A stretch of 64,000 bases of DNA from Coniella vitis (Eukaryota > Ascomycota > Sordariomycetes > Diaporthales > Schizoparmaceae): positions 4,092,001-4,156,000 of the forward strand of contig WUJK01000003.1 in the NCBI GenBank assembly GCA_011317545.1. Direction: 5' to 3'. The position numbers and the translations under genes are program-made. Positions 1 through 11,700 of the stretch are shown one piece after another; the first letter of the stretch is position 1, and each line of letters begins with the position of its first letter. The notes beneath the pieces were generated by a model that did no database searches, was not told the origin of the DNA, and was given only the letters and a program-made list of their open reading frames with translations.

Positions 1-443
1 GCAGAGTTGAGATGCCAAACGCGACTGCCACGAATCCTTGACCTGTACCTCTGTAACCATCGATCGAAATGTGTAATCGAGCAAAATAGGCAAATCAGCC
101 TTATCACACAACGAAGTTAATTTTCATAACTGAATGTAACTGAGAGTTAGTGCTATTGAGCGTTTGGTTAAGTTAATAAGATAAGTGCATATACTTGCAG
201 AATCATAAATGCTATGTACTCTTTTCGAGGTACGGTCGCAGTATTTTAGAAACGCCACTACCTTATGACGACATAGGCACTGATTATGTAAGGTTATAGT
301 TTGCACTTGCACTCTAAGGCCCCTGCAGACGCATCGAGTCTTCTTCCAGAAAACAAACCCCCCTCTACATAGTACCACCGTCCCAAAATTGGAAACCTCT
401 CGTCAAGAAACACATCCTTCCTGCAGAATACCACCGGCGCGAT
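1..443. other. Intergenic DNA, left edge to first gene
   Basis: No coding exon is recognisable. It must hold the promoter and 5' leader of the zinc-finger gene that starts at 444. The longest open frame runs antisense through it and has low-complexity content without a known domain. No regulatory motif stands out. Confidence 0.6.
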
Positions 444-2127
444 ATGTCTGACGAAAACCAGAAGTTGATGGAGCAGATCAGTCTGCTAGCAGGTAAGTGC
501 ATCTTTTCCCCACGGGCACGGCTGGAAAATAGCGGCAAATAACCTTCGCGCCCTCTGCGAACGTATATTGACTTCTCCTTCTCAAACCAGGCCAGATCAA
601 TCGTGCCAAAAATCAACAAGCTGGCGTCGTCTCGGTACCTTCTCCTCAGTTCCATGGGACTTCTCGTCGTACGATCTACCCGTTCCGTACTCGCAGTACC
701 AGATTCATGATGACTGACGCAACAAACGATTCCAAAGCCCCCGGTAGAGGGGGACAATATCGCGGTCACCACCCGTACCCCTCTCGCGGAGGTTACCGCG
801 TCGGCAAGCCTCCTGTACACCGCCACCGAACGCTCGTCCTTAACGGCACTTCTGGCCAAAGTACCCCAGCCAGCGATACTGCCTCTGGCTCTGACAACGG
901 GCAGACTTCCTCTTGGGTTAGCAAGAACGACCGCCACTTGCAGTTGATCAATTCAAGCATTTATCAGGAGCAGTCCGAGGCACGCGCAAAAGCTATCGAG
1001 CAGACGCGAATGCAAAAGTTGCGACAGAGAGAAAACAGGGAGCGCTCGCAGTTCATGAATCACCTTAAGCAAACGGGAAGCGCTACCGTTGCCTCTACTG
1101 ACGCTCCTTCAGGCCCAGCATATGAGATCACCGTTGACGGTATCAGATTCGCCGTTGTCAAAAACGGCAGTAAACTAGTCAAACTTCCTGGTATGTCTCC
1201 TGCTCATTGAGGGCTCGTACTATTGCTAACACGTCTCCAGGTGACCTTAGTGGGCCCAAAGTCACCCCCAAGCTCGCCATTGTCGGAGGCGTCAAGTTTC
1301 ACCGCACCAAGAACGGAAATATGTACCGTCAGGCGGTCGTCAAAGCCCAGCGGTATGTCGCCCTTCCAGGCGATGATCGTGTGCTGATGGAATTATACTA
1401 CAGACGGTCCGACTCTGTGCGCAAAGTCAATGTGCCTTGCAAGAACTTTTCTACCACCGGTATCTCCCTTCGAATCCCTCTCAACACTGCAAGCTCGGCG
1501 TATCTCCACACGTCTGTCTAGCCTCAAGTTTCTGGCTACCAATACTGACAAGTAGTGTTTTCCTATGTAGGATCATGCCCGAAGGGTCCCATGTGCAGAT
1601 ACGTCCACGACCATTCAAAGGTCGCCATCTGCAAGGATCTTCTGCAGAAGGGTACTTGTGCATATGGAGATCAGTGTGATTTGTCGCACGAGCTGACTCC
1701 CGAACGCACACCCCACTGTGTGCACTATGCTAAAGGCACTTGTTCTAAGCCCGATTGTCCGTATACTCACCGTGTGCTGCCTCCAGGTGCCCTGGTTTGC
1801 CACAATTTTGGCTTTTATGGTTACTGCGACAAGGGAATCAGCTGTAGCGATCGCCACACATTCGAATGCCCCGATTTCAGCAATAACGGTGTCTGCAAGA
1901 ACAAACACTGTAAACTCCCCCATCGCGAGAGGGCAAGTGTCCTTCGCAAAGCTGATGCTGCTCGTGAGCAAGCTATCACCGATGGTGAAGATGGCAATGA
2001 TCTATCTAGTGACGACGATGACGGCGACTCAATTGGCTTCGACGAGGTGGACTCCGATGAGGTTGATGAGTTTGTTGGTGAAGACGGTTCTGCAGACTTT
2101 GAGCAGCAGGACTTCATCAGCTTGTAG
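444..2127 (+). CDS. CCCH zinc-finger RNA-processing protein (ZC3H3/Red5-like)
   Basis: Five exons are read: 444-492, 591-1190, 1241-1352, 1404-1459 and 1571-2127, giving 457 residues. All introns are GT-AG, and intron 2 has a CTAAC branch site. The C-terminal half carries five CCCH fingers: C266/C275/C281/H285, C293/C302/C308/H312, C322/C330/C335/H339, C349/C358/C364/H368 and C372/C381/C386/H390. Intron 4 falls inside the first finger, so the finger only appears after splicing. An Arg/Gly/Tyr-rich stretch lies near residues 80-105, and the tail is strongly acidic (Asp/Glu/Ser-rich). Five tandem fingers with a long basic N-terminus fit the ZC3H3/Smicl and fission-yeast Red5 family, which links nuclear poly(A) RNA to exosome decay or polyadenylation. 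CPSF30/Yth1 also has five fingers but lacks such an N-terminal region. The function is inferred from finger layout. Intron 3 is 51 nt and in frame, so an isoform 17 residues longer is possible. Confidence 0.85.
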
Positions 2128-3526
2128 AATCCGAAAGAACACTCCTTTGTTGAGCGTTAAAATATTCCATAGCGCGGCGTTCACCAAGAGATCCACATTC
2201 TTAATGGTGGCTTTGTTCATTCACCAACAAAGATGCCTAGGGAGGCTTCCAAGAATATCAGAGGATGGAGAAATAGGAAAAGAAAAATAATTGGGAATAC
2301 AGGCTAGGATTAAAAAAAAAGTAGCCAGAATGAGGATTTAAAAATCATGCCTCATGTGCACTTGTTCATAGACGTGCCATGTGCTTATTCTAATTTCCTA
2401 CAGCACTGAAAGCTTGTCTGGACAACGGGATGATTACCTGATGTGCTTAATACTGTACGCAGAGGTAGGATTTCCATATTCAGAGAGATATACCGCAAGT
2501 TTAGGGTGTTTTTAGATTGATTATTGGCCATCTACTTTGAAGCGACTTTGGACAATGAGAGTTATATAGACAGTATGTTTTCTGGGCCGTTCTCTTCGTT
2601 CGCTTCACTTTCTTGTACGGCAGAACGTTAGTGGTCTCCAAGTTTGGGATGAGTCCACACCTTTTCGAGGCCAGTATTGCTTGCTCGACCTTTCAAGATG
2701 TGCAAAAGAACCAAAAGGGGGGAATGCTCAATGAATAAGTGTAGTAGTGGTGCTGCGGTGATCTCTAGAACAGCGCTTAGCGTGCCAGTGCCGCAGACCG
2801 GACTGAGCGGGTCTGCATATATAATACGCATTTGCCGCACTGTCTCAGGTACGGGGTTTATGATGGGCTGAGAACATATGCAGGTAGGCTCTAAGTATCT
2901 AGGTACCAATTCCTGCACGTTGCCCCTCCCTGCTCTCTCTCTGGCTCGCTCTGGCTCATCCGTTTGCTGGGCGTGTGCCTCTCATACCCCTCCCCTCCCT
3001 CTTGTCTGCCTCGTCACCACTGCGTTTTTATTGCAGCCCAACTTACTTTCGCAAGGCACAGTCAGGCGTGACGATAACAGAACTGAGGGCATATCTGTCC
3101 TTTGCACGCTTTTAACCACCTTTTGAATGCCACCACGAGGTGTGTTGAAATTCTGCGCTGATCTGCAAGCAAGCTTGAAGCTCCAAACCTGAGAGGTAAG
3201 CAAGCGCTCAGGCAGAGCGCCACGACTGGCGCGCTTCTTTATCTGCCTCTGCGTATCTTTTCTTTTTTCTTTCTTTTTTATTCTTTGCTATTTGAGCTCA
3301 CGCTACGCTAAGTGCCACGTGTTTGGTCTCGTTGGTTTAGGCTGTTTCCATCGCGCAGTATCGCTGACTGTGTCATGAACTTCAGAATCGGCCAGCTTAG
3401 CGTTTCTTCATCGCGCCCTTGTCCTGATCATCGTCGTCATCCGTGGTTGTCCTTCAGAGGCTCAAAATTCGTCGCAAACCGCCCCCGCCGCCGCCACCCA
3501 AGCCACGCGCGTTCAGTTCATGCACC
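2128..3526. other. Intergenic region before pkr1
   Basis: This holds the 3' flank of the zinc-finger gene and the promoter and leader of pkr1. A pyrimidine-rich tract at about 3235-3290 looks like a core promoter or leader element of the kind common before fungal genes. A TCTAGGTACC-type motif sits near 2899-2908. No coding exon was recognised. Confidence 0.55.
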
Positions 3527-4027
3527 ATGGCGAACTTCGTCAAAGACCTTTGGGACTCCATCTTCATCCCTGGACCTACTCCGTCCCTGCTCGTTGCCAC
3601 CAACGTGACCTTTGCTGCCCTCCAGCTTGTCCTCGCAGCTCTCCTATTTGCGACCTACAGTATTCACTTTGTTATTTTGTCAGTGCTTTGCGCAGCACTG
3701 TGGTGGTCAATCAACTGGTTTGCGCGCGAGCTGGTGGCTGTTCATAATCAAGAGCAAGACAAGCTCCGTCGAGCTGCGCAAGAGACCGCCACGAAAGGGC
3801 GGGTACAAAGTTCCGAGAGCGAAACTGAGGTCGAGACATTCTTGACGCGGAAGAAGACACAGGGGCAACCGGCTACGATTGCTAGCAAGGAAGTTGAGAT
3901 AGGGCAGCCAGCTGCTGGTGAGCTGAAACAGCGCGGTCTTACAGCGTCGCAGGGAAGCAAGTCCAGTGCCAGCACCGAAGATGAGTGGGAGAAGGTGTCC
4001 GAGTATGAGAGCGAAAAGACAAAGTAA
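3527..4027 (+). CDS. pkr1: ER membrane V-ATPase assembly factor Pkr1
   Basis: Single exon, 166 residues. Pkr1 is a small ER membrane protein that helps assemble the V0 sector of the vacuolar H+-ATPase. The start MANFVKDLWDSIFIPG is the family signature. Two hydrophobic segments follow, at about residues 22-43 and 45-65, the second ending in WWSINWFARE. The rest is a hydrophilic, Ser/Glu/Lys-rich cytosolic tail. Yeast Pkr1 is about 120 residues, and the extra length here is all in that variable tail. An in-frame ATG at 3443 would add 28 residues with a poly-Pro run. I chose 3527 because the conserved family sequence begins there and its ATG context (CACCATGG) is strong. No intron is seen. Confidence 0.9.
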   Translation: MANFVKDLWDSIFIPGPTPSLLVATNVTFAALQLVLAALLFATYSIHFVILSVLCAALWWSINWFARELVAVHNQEQDKLRRAAQETATKGRVQSSESETEVETFLTRKKTQGQPATIASKEVEIGQPAAGELKQRGLTASQGSKSSASTEDEWEKVSEYESEKTK

Positions 4028-4602
4028 AAGCCCACCAGGACACAACACCAGCACAAAGAACCTTTTTTCCTACTTCGATATCGTGCGACAGCACCGTCTG
4101 ATATAGTGGATTATCTCGCGGCAGTTGCGGCAGTCAATACCGTTCGACAGGGCAGTATGCGATCGGCTTTGATTGCATGTTCAATGCTGAGATCTTGCGT
4201 GCCAATCCAGCGCACACAACAAATGCCATGACTGCGAGGCACGTTCAACTATACGTTGAAGCTAGTTGCTAATGTAAATAGTACTGCTAATCTTTCTTCA
4301 AACTGCACTTCGTACGTCCCGTGTGCTTTGCAGTGCCAATACCGTATTCCCAAGTTCCATAGGCACCTTGGCGCACCTGCGCTATGTAGTGGGCGGGTAC
4401 CTAGATACGTCCTACCAGGTATCTTTGATGACATAAGCAAAACTGCTCCTGTTGATTCGTTTGTCGAGCTTTGAGCGCGTAGCCTTCTTGACCTCGCTTC
4501 CCATCAAGTCATCGTCAACGCGCGCATCACCAACTGCTTCCTTCCCACGCGTCCACCACTTCCTTCCAAGACGAGTCTCATACGTCCGATTGACCCGCCA
4601 AG
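4028..4602. other. Intergenic region between pkr1 and smD1
   Basis: About 575 bp with the pkr1 3' flank and the smD1 promoter. A GGGTACCTAGATAC motif sits near 4395-4408. No other feature was recognised. Confidence 0.5.
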
Positions 4603-5192
4603 ATGAAGCTCGTCAGGTAAGCCTCCCGCTCCCGCCTTACTTGCACATCGCCGTTGCACCCTCTTTGCATCTGCACTGCTTGTGCTGAGCCAGCTCTTGC
4701 GTCCAAGGGCACGCCACTGCCGACGGCGATGTCGAGGCTAACAATGGGGCCAATGCTAGATTCTTGATGAAATGTGCCAACGAAACTGTCACAATTGAAC
4801 TAAAAAATGGTGAGGAAGAATACTCTCAGCGCCCTGTCGCTCGCCTGGCTTAGTCGCAGTTAGACTAATTGCTGTATACAGGCACCATCGTTCACGGCAC
4901 CATAACATCAGTCTCACCGCAAATGAACACGTCCCTGCGCAATGTCAAGATGACGCCCAAGGGCCAAGACCCTGTCCAGCTTGACGCCATGAACATTCGT
5001 GGCTCGACCATCCGTTACTACATCCTGCCTGATTCCCTGCCTCTTGACACACTTCTGATCGACGACGCGCCAAAACCCAAGAACAAGGCACGCAAGGAGG
5101 TCGCAGACCGCGGTGTTCGTGGCGGTCGTGGAGGAAGAGGAGGCCGTGGAAGAGGAGGAGGAGGCGGCCGCGGTCGTGGCCGTGGCCGGTAA
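4603..5192 (+). CDS. smd1: Small nuclear ribonucleoprotein SmD1
   Basis: Three exons (4603-4616, 4760-4809, 4882-5192) encode 124 residues. SmD1 is one of the seven Sm proteins that ring the U-rich Sm site of U1, U2, U4 and U5 snRNA in the spliceosome. The protein starts MKLVRFLMKCANETVTIEL (Sm1 motif) and continues with GTIVHGTITSVS; the Sm2 motif is MNIRGSTIRYYILPD. The last 25 or so residues are a Gly-Arg repeat tail, the usual target of symmetric arginine methylation in SmD1. The first coding exon is only 14 nt and splits codon 5. Both introns have CTAAC or CTAAT branch sites. Length and sequence match the family throughout. Confidence 0.97.
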
Positions 5193-5624
5193 ATGCTGGT
5201 ATGTGGCGTGGACACAGGTTGAAATGGAAGTCAGAAAATGTACCGCCAAATGAGGTCTGTGTTGCATTACAATTGTGCAAGCTGTGAGTGGGCGGACGGC
5301 GTCTTGCACGTTGGACGAAAAGGATATCCCGAAGAGCCTATGGGAGGAGGCTGATAGTTGGTCGTTTCCGACATCTCATCAGCGGATCGTTGCAGCCACC
5401 ACTTCCTGGACACGGAGCAACTATGAACAGAAAAGAAGGACATCATTATCGAAGGCGTTGGGGATATATTGAAAGGAAATTTGAGTGTATTAAAGGGCAT
5501 CACTGGTGGCATGCGTGCTGTCAGACTACCCGACTCTGCTAAAAACACGCCTTGCGTGGCAGAAAGAAGAAAAAACCATTTAATCGTGCGTTCTTTCTCC
5601 CCCACATGGCAACATGAAATATCT
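5193..5624. other. Tail-to-tail spacer between smD1 and mtq2
   Basis: A 432-bp convergent spacer holding the two 3' ends. Nothing else was recognised. Confidence 0.5.
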
Positions 5625-6395
5625 TCAATGATCTTCTCTCCATATCCTGATAATCTGGAGCTTTTCCCAGCCGGCCTGTTTCCCGCTGTCGCCGACCGTC
5701 AAGACGCGCCACTCGGGCCCAAACTCTTGAATTCTTGCCTTGACCTCCTCAGGCTTGTTACCGGCGCAGAGCAATATGTATGCACAACCACGCGCAGACA
5801 AGGCGTCGGGCAGCGCCGCAATCAGCCGATCAGTGATTTCCATGCCATCTTTGCCGCCTGCATATGAGAGCGACAAGAGATACGAATCCCTATTGAACCG
5901 CGCACTGGATGTCAGCGCCGATCCTTCTTCTTCTTCCATCATCAGCCGCTCGTCTTGGGCTGGGAGATCCGGCGTTGGCACATAGGGCGGGTTGAAGATC
6001 AAGACATCTACCTGGCCGTTGCGCAGCGGACCGAGTAAATCTCCCCGCAACGCGCCCAAAAAGTGACCACAGGTGTCTGGAGATTCCGCCGCGGCCTTCT
6101 TGGCTGTTATGATTGTCGCGTTGCAAGCGAATCCGTTGACGTCGATTCCAGCTGTCAGGACAGGCGCGCCAAAGATTGCTCTGGCGTTTGCGTTGACGAA
6201 ACCAATGACTACGCCCGAACCAGGTCCCACTTCGACGACCAGAGGTGCTGAACTTTTGTTTGCGTCTGAGAAGCGCTGCTGCAGAAACGCTGTTTCACTG
6301 GGCGCCGATATGGTGTCGAGAAAGAGGAAGGAATCCTCGGCGGGCTCGTACACGCGTGAATAAGGTACGTGTGATGTGTCGGGAGTAGGAAGCAT
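5625..6395 (-). CDS. mtq2: eRF1 glutamine N5-methyltransferase Mtq2 (HemK-like)
   Basis: Single exon, 256 residues. Mtq2 with its partner Trm112 methylates the glutamine of the GGQ motif of release factor eRF1, using S-adenosylmethionine. The SAM-binding motif I is VEVGPGSG at residues 54-61. The catalytic NPPY that holds the target glutamine is at 135-138. The N-terminal PYSRVYEPAEDSFLFLD block is characteristic of the Mtq2/HEMK2 branch. The frame stays open upstream to 6677, but that extension has no family similarity, and the ATG at 6395 gives the normal length. The next gene on the same strand ends 486 bp upstream, so the two are probably transcribed separately. Confidence 0.93.
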   Translation of the reverse strand: MLPTPDTSHVPYSRVYEPAEDSFLFLDTISAPSETAFLQQRFSDANKSSAPLVVEVGPGSGVVIGFVNANARAIFGAPVLTAGIDVNGFACNATIITAKKAAAESPDTCGHFLGALRGDLLGPLRNGQVDVLIFNPPYVPTPDLPAQDERLMMEEEEGSALTSSARFNRDSYLLSLSYAGGKDGMEITDRLIAALPDALSARGCAYILLCAGNKPEEVKARIQEFGPEWRVLTVGDSGKQAGWEKLQIIRIWREDH

Positions 6396-6881
6396 GTTTG
6401 TTATACAGAGTGGTGAACAAGGCAGAAAGACTTGCCGGGTGGTTGTGGTGTCTCTGACTGAAAATTTGCACAACTGAGGTACTTTGAGCATCAAGATGCG
6501 GCTCCGAACGAGGCGGGGATGAAGAGTTTTCCTTGCCAGACACGTGACAGGTTCCGGCTGCAACCATTGGCGCGCCGACCAACGCAACTTTTGCAAAGCC
6601 CAATTAGGATGTCTTGATGTTTGCCGTGGAGGTTTATACAATTCCTTCAATCTGGTTTTTGGATAATGGCATGTCACTCATAACTGCACTACCCTCTATT
6701 CTTTTCCGGCTTCTTCGAGAGCGATCAATGAATGCCCAGGGCTTCTCAATTGGAGCATGTACAGCACAAGCCTGCCCGCTCATATACATTGCATTCTCCC
6801 CAAATTCACGCCCAGGATGTCGCCTTCTACACCATACTGGTCTTGACGTGCTTCGGCCACTGTTTCGTGGCAGGATCCCCC
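6396..6881. other. Spacer between two minus-strand genes
   Basis: This 486-bp stretch serves as the mtq2 promoter and the 3' flank of the aminotransferase gene. No motif was recognised with confidence. Confidence 0.45.
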
Positions 6882-8751
6882 TCATTGCTTACGAGATAGT
6901 GTCTTGTCAAGAGCCTTGATGAATGCCTTCACCTCGTCCACTATTCGCAGTCAATCTTTTAGCATCTCAACCTACACCGAGTTGCATGATATTGCTTTTC
7001 TCTCGTGCTCTTTGTGTCGTCCACACGAGCAGGAGAAAGAAAAAAGGACTCACCCGTATTATAGTGCACCATGCTGACCCTGACAACACCACTCTTATCC
7101 AGCCCCAAATGTTCGTGCACCAACCGGTTCGAATAAAACGACCCCCAGCGAAACGCAAACGGCGTGTCCTTTTCAACTGCCTCGACAAGCTCCTTGCTGT
7201 CCCAATCGGCCACCCCAAAACTGATAGTCGGCACCCTCTTGGCTCCGTCCGCGCTCGTCTCCCCATACACCGTCACATCGTCCCTCCCATTCAAGTATCC
7301 CAGCAACGTCTCCTGCAGCTCCGCCTCGCGCTGCAGAATCGCATGCCAGCCCACCGCCTCGACATACGCGACCACCGCGGGGATCGCACTCATGAGCTCG
7401 TAGCTCGCGCCCGCAAGCCCGAGCTTATTCTCGAGCGTCGCGTGCGGGTTGAAGAAATGGCCCAGGCTGCGCATCTGCGTCTGCGCCGTGTCGCGCCGGG
7501 CGTAGAGCATGGCCATGTGCGGGCCGTAGACCTTGTAGAAGCTGAAGGCGTACAGGTCCACGCCTGTTTCCTGGACGTCGAGGGGCCGGTGCGGCGCGAA
7601 GGCGACGGCGTCGGCGCAGACGAGGGCGGTCGGGTTCGCGGCGTGGACGGCGGCCGAGATGGCAGCGAGGTCGTGGATGGTGCCGAGGATGTTGGAGGCG
7701 TGGGTGCAGGTGACGAGGCGGGTGTGCGGGGTCAAGAGCTGTTGCAGGTCGGGGACGGTGAGCTTGGGCTGGTTTTTGCTGGCGCTGGGACCAGGTTTCC
7801 ACCATTTGAGAGTGAGCTGTTGGCGCTCGGCGAGGTCGATCCACGGGGCAATGTTTGCTTCGTGGTCAATGGCGGATACGATGATTTCGTCGCCGGGTGA
7901 GAAGGTCAAGGCGCTGGAGGCGTTGCGGAAGAGCTGGGTGGTGGAAGAGCCGAGGACTGTTGAGAATATGGTGAGGACATTGTCACGAAGCGCTTACTTT
8001 GTTGGAGCATCACATGAGCCCGTTGTTTCTCCTATGATGGCAGAACAAGCGTCCTGGCGTTTGCGAACGCGGCAACAGTGTGGCATGGGGATCACAACAA
8101 GAGGAGACGCACCTATCTCATCACGAGAAGCATTGATGTACTTTGCAGCGGCTTGGTACGCGTTTTCATACGACTGTTGTTACCCAGTGAGAAGCAAAGC
8201 CAGCATCAGTCACCCAAGCCATGCGTAGAGGAGGACGGGCTCGTCTGTACGAGGAATGGGAAACAACGCGGCACCGGCATGGACAAGACCAACAGACGTA
8301 GCTGGCTGTATAAAGATGTGGGAACAAAACGCACCACATTTGCCTTCTTGCCCGTGGCATATGTCGCGCCTAACTGTACGTTGCTACCAATAAGATAATC
8401 CCGGATCCTACATTGTTGTTGTTGTTTTTAAAAGTCAATCAACACAAGACACGGCGAGATGGGCAATGGAAATGTTCGAGATCAGCTAGCTTTTGGCTTC
8501 AAATGCAACAAACACCTTTTTTTTTTTTAATTCCAAAAAAAAAAAAAAAAAAAAAAAAAAAACAGCTCTTGACAATTTCCAAGAGAATTCAAGTGGTATT
8601 TCTTTTAAAAAAAGTAAAACAAAAAAAAAGGGTAGTAGAAAATCAGACAAACGTACGAATCAATCACCGTTCCCAGGGTCTGGCTGCCACCGGCATTGTC
8701 GAAAAAGACCTGCTCCTTGTCCAGGGCGGGAAAGCTACCTCTGATGTCCAT
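6882..8751 (-). CDS. PLP-dependent class V aminotransferase / cysteine desulfurase-like protein
   Basis: Five exons on the minus strand (8751-8657, 8407-8335, 8173-8113, 7956-7054, 6940-6882) give 396 residues, a normal length for a fold-type I class V enzyme. The N-terminus reads FFDNAGGSQ (about residues 17-25), and the second exon gives NVQLGAT. SSTTQLFRN forms the phosphate-binding region near residue 80. D192 in CADAVAFAPH should contact the pyridoxal nitrogen, and K218 in SFYKVYGPH is the expected Schiff-base lysine. HYNT comes near the end. The YKVYGPH block resembles the VC1184-type branch of cysteine desulfurase-like or isopenicillin N epimerase-like enzymes rather than mitochondrial Nfs1. 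The substrate is unknown. No biosynthetic neighbours are present, so genomic context does not help. Intron 1 contains a run of 28 T on the coding strand. Confidence 0.88.
8535..8562. repeat. Poly(A) tract, A28
   Basis: An uninterrupted run of 28 A on the + strand, preceded by T12, inside intron 1 of the aminotransferase gene. Confidence 0.95.
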
Positions 8752-11700
8752 TGTCTTGTGGAAAGTGTATCTGTATACACGGTACCGGTGTGATTTGATG
8801 GAGTTTTTGAGCAGGGAAGGCAAGGGAGAAGCAGAGCGGAAGGGGGCAAAGGCCAAAAGCCAAAAGACAAAGAGGCCAACGAGGATGGTCTAAAGGGTTT
8901 GCTAGAGTTGGGCTATGGCGAACTAGCAAGGCTAATAAGCAAATGCAAGCGAGCAAGCTGAGTGTGACGCAGCCTAGGTTGATACAATCTGGCCTTGGAG
9001 GAGAGCATGGAGAGGTAACAGGCAGAGCCGGACCCATCAAACTCGGCAGTGGTCCTCAATCTTTGTCCCGATCTGGTTGATAACGGAATGGCTTTTCAGG
9101 TTCCAAGCAAGTACTAGGGGCAGCCTGAGGTGGGCGTAAATTGCGGGGTGTTGGCTGCCGGGCCCCGATGACGGCACCATGCTCGGCTCCGGGTGGGGTC
9201 GAGCCCGGTACTCGGGGCCTGTGCTCCGTATCTGCTATGTACTGGGGCGTGAGTGCATTTTCTAGACATGCCAAAGCAGACTCACAGACGACAATCAGCG
9301 AGCGAGACGAACTGCGGGAATAAAGGCCCTGGAGAGCAGACAAAGAGAGTTGACAGGATTGAAAAACAAAAGGAGCTAGCCATCAAAGAAGAGAATAATA
9401 ACATCAAAACAGGACTTGCCGTTATCTGACGTCGCTGTTTTTCTACAGCGTCGCTTGCAGCCAACTCGGAGCGGTTCCCGTCCGTTGCAAGGCTAGACCG
9501 GGATAGCTTCTCGGTCTGTACATGAATCGCTGCTTCTACTGCAGTACTATGTACATGGTGCTCATAATGGAGACGAACTCAACACGGCTGGGTGTCGAAG
9601 GAACTGACAAAGCTGAATTTTGCAACGCTCGCCAGTGGTTAGGGCCGCGCACGAGTCCTGCTGTGCTGGGGACTGAAAAGATCGCCAACAAAACACCACA
9701 AAGTTCAGGCACGTTGACAGACTGCCGAGGTAGTCTGACCATACGAGGTAGTACTTCGCTGCGCGCTATGATGACTATCGACTATGCCTTCCATGTTACA
9801 GCAGACGGACGAGACAGACCACGGGCGCTGTAAGTGGCGAGAGCGGCGTTTCGAGGAGCACGCCTCTGCGTTGTTACAGCTGAGTACGTGCAGATTGGCC
9901 TGACATTACGGTGTACACTCCACAGCCAGCACACAACAAAAAGACCACACTGGCAAAAGTGCACAATGTGCTGGCTTTGCCTTGCAGAATAGAACGATTA
10001 TGCAGGCCGGACCCCTCTTTCCACCACCACCAACGTGGCTGCTGGCTGTTTGCGAGGTTGTGCTTCACTATGTATTACGGCCGCCAAGCTGACAAAGTGG
10101 GTTTGATTTTATCGCTTCGTCTTACTGAGCGCGGAGGGGCCACGCAAGGAAGCCGGCACGGGTCAGAAAGGTTGTCGAAGAGGGAGCCCAGCACGGACAG
10201 AGACAATGATAATATATATAATATATATAACAATTCCTTTTTTTCTTTTCTTATACCAGGAGAAAAGCCTTGGCTTCGAACGGGCTGAAGCAGGCAGCAA
10301 ACATGTCGCAAAAGACGGTACATGATCAAGTGAGAGCCGACAGTTGGCCGAGGGGAGTACTATGTCCTCATTTGGTAATCGTCAAATACGCTGGTTGGCT
10401 GTTTGCATTTCAGCCAGCCAGCCAGCCAGCCAGCCATTCGGTTCATTCAGTTCCCTTGCGTGCGTACAACATGTGCATCAAGCGAGTCCTGTGGAGCGAG
10501 CATACAGCCAGGATAGACAGGTGGGTGGGTAGTACTTGATATGCAGAAGCCTTTTCTGTTCTTCTTCAGGGCCCTGGGCGAGTCGAGGCTGCACCCGTGA
10601 ACTGAGGCGATTCGTGGAGCCAGCAAAGGCATGAATTATGACGAGTGAATAGTGCAGCAAGTGGCTTGTTGGCCGCCTGGCCGCCCAGGATTGTACAGAG
10701 TCCGAGTTCGAGTGGTGGGCGGGACAAACGGGACAAACGGAACAGGGTCCCACTAATGATGCAGCGTCTTCAGCCTGGGACGGTTAGGCCGGGGGGGGGG
10801 GCGTGAAGAATGGGGTGTGTTGAGTGTCGGATGTGCCAGATAACATCAGCTGCAACGGGCTGGATTTGACTTTGCTCGCAGCGTCAACTGTCTGTGCTGC
10901 TGGCTCTCTTGGTTTGGCAGCTCCGGCTCTGCAGAAGAGGCAGGACATGCATGCTTCCTAGGAGAACTTGTGTGTACAGCACGTCTTTCCGTAAAAGCCA
11001 CGTCTGGATGGCAATGTGGTGGTGATGGTAGTGGTGAGGTACAATGAAATTAGGTGAGGACGATGGGATGATGAGAAGGTAGACGAAGGTGAAGTGACTG
11101 CCCAATGTGGAATTTGGCGAAAATACCACGATGTACGGAGCAAGTGGCAGGGGTTTTAATTGATTCCCCGGTTGGCGACAAGCGGGGCGGGGTTGGCATA
11201 TTATATGATATACTAACCTAGGCAAGTACTGCAGCCAGAGCCAGGCTGGGCTGGCGCTGGGTTGGCGCTCGGCTGGCAGTGGGCAGGCTGGCAGGGTCAC
11301 TGGATTCATCAGGCTACAAAGTACACTCCAGTACCTATAGTACAGTGGCAAGGGTGGCATAAAAGAGGAAACCTGGGTTTGCTGGGTTGAAATGTTGTCG
11401 CTTGCCAGCAACAAGCCCGCCTCCCAGCCCACTGACCCCGTCATACACCCGAGGCTAATCATGTACTTATTGCCCAGTGTTCTGAGGCATTGCTATCATC
11501 TGCATTACGGATGCTAAACGCGGCCAAGCACACCGAACTGTGACGTGTGAGGGCGTGCTTGCCCAGGCAAGGGAACAGTGCAGGTGCGAAGGGCATCTGG
11601 AACTACTGTTGTCAGTACGTAGTTACTTCCCAAGATAGACCTTGCCGGTGGCCCTTTTTTGAAACCAAAGCCTGGCCTGGCCTGGCCTGGTGCTCCTGCT

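Noticed and set aside
6923..7900. 325-codon open frame on the + strand
   Set aside because: It is antisense to the main exon of the aminotransferase gene, which has intact PLP motifs and matching splice sites. The + frame has a repetitive Arg/Val/Gly composition and no motif.
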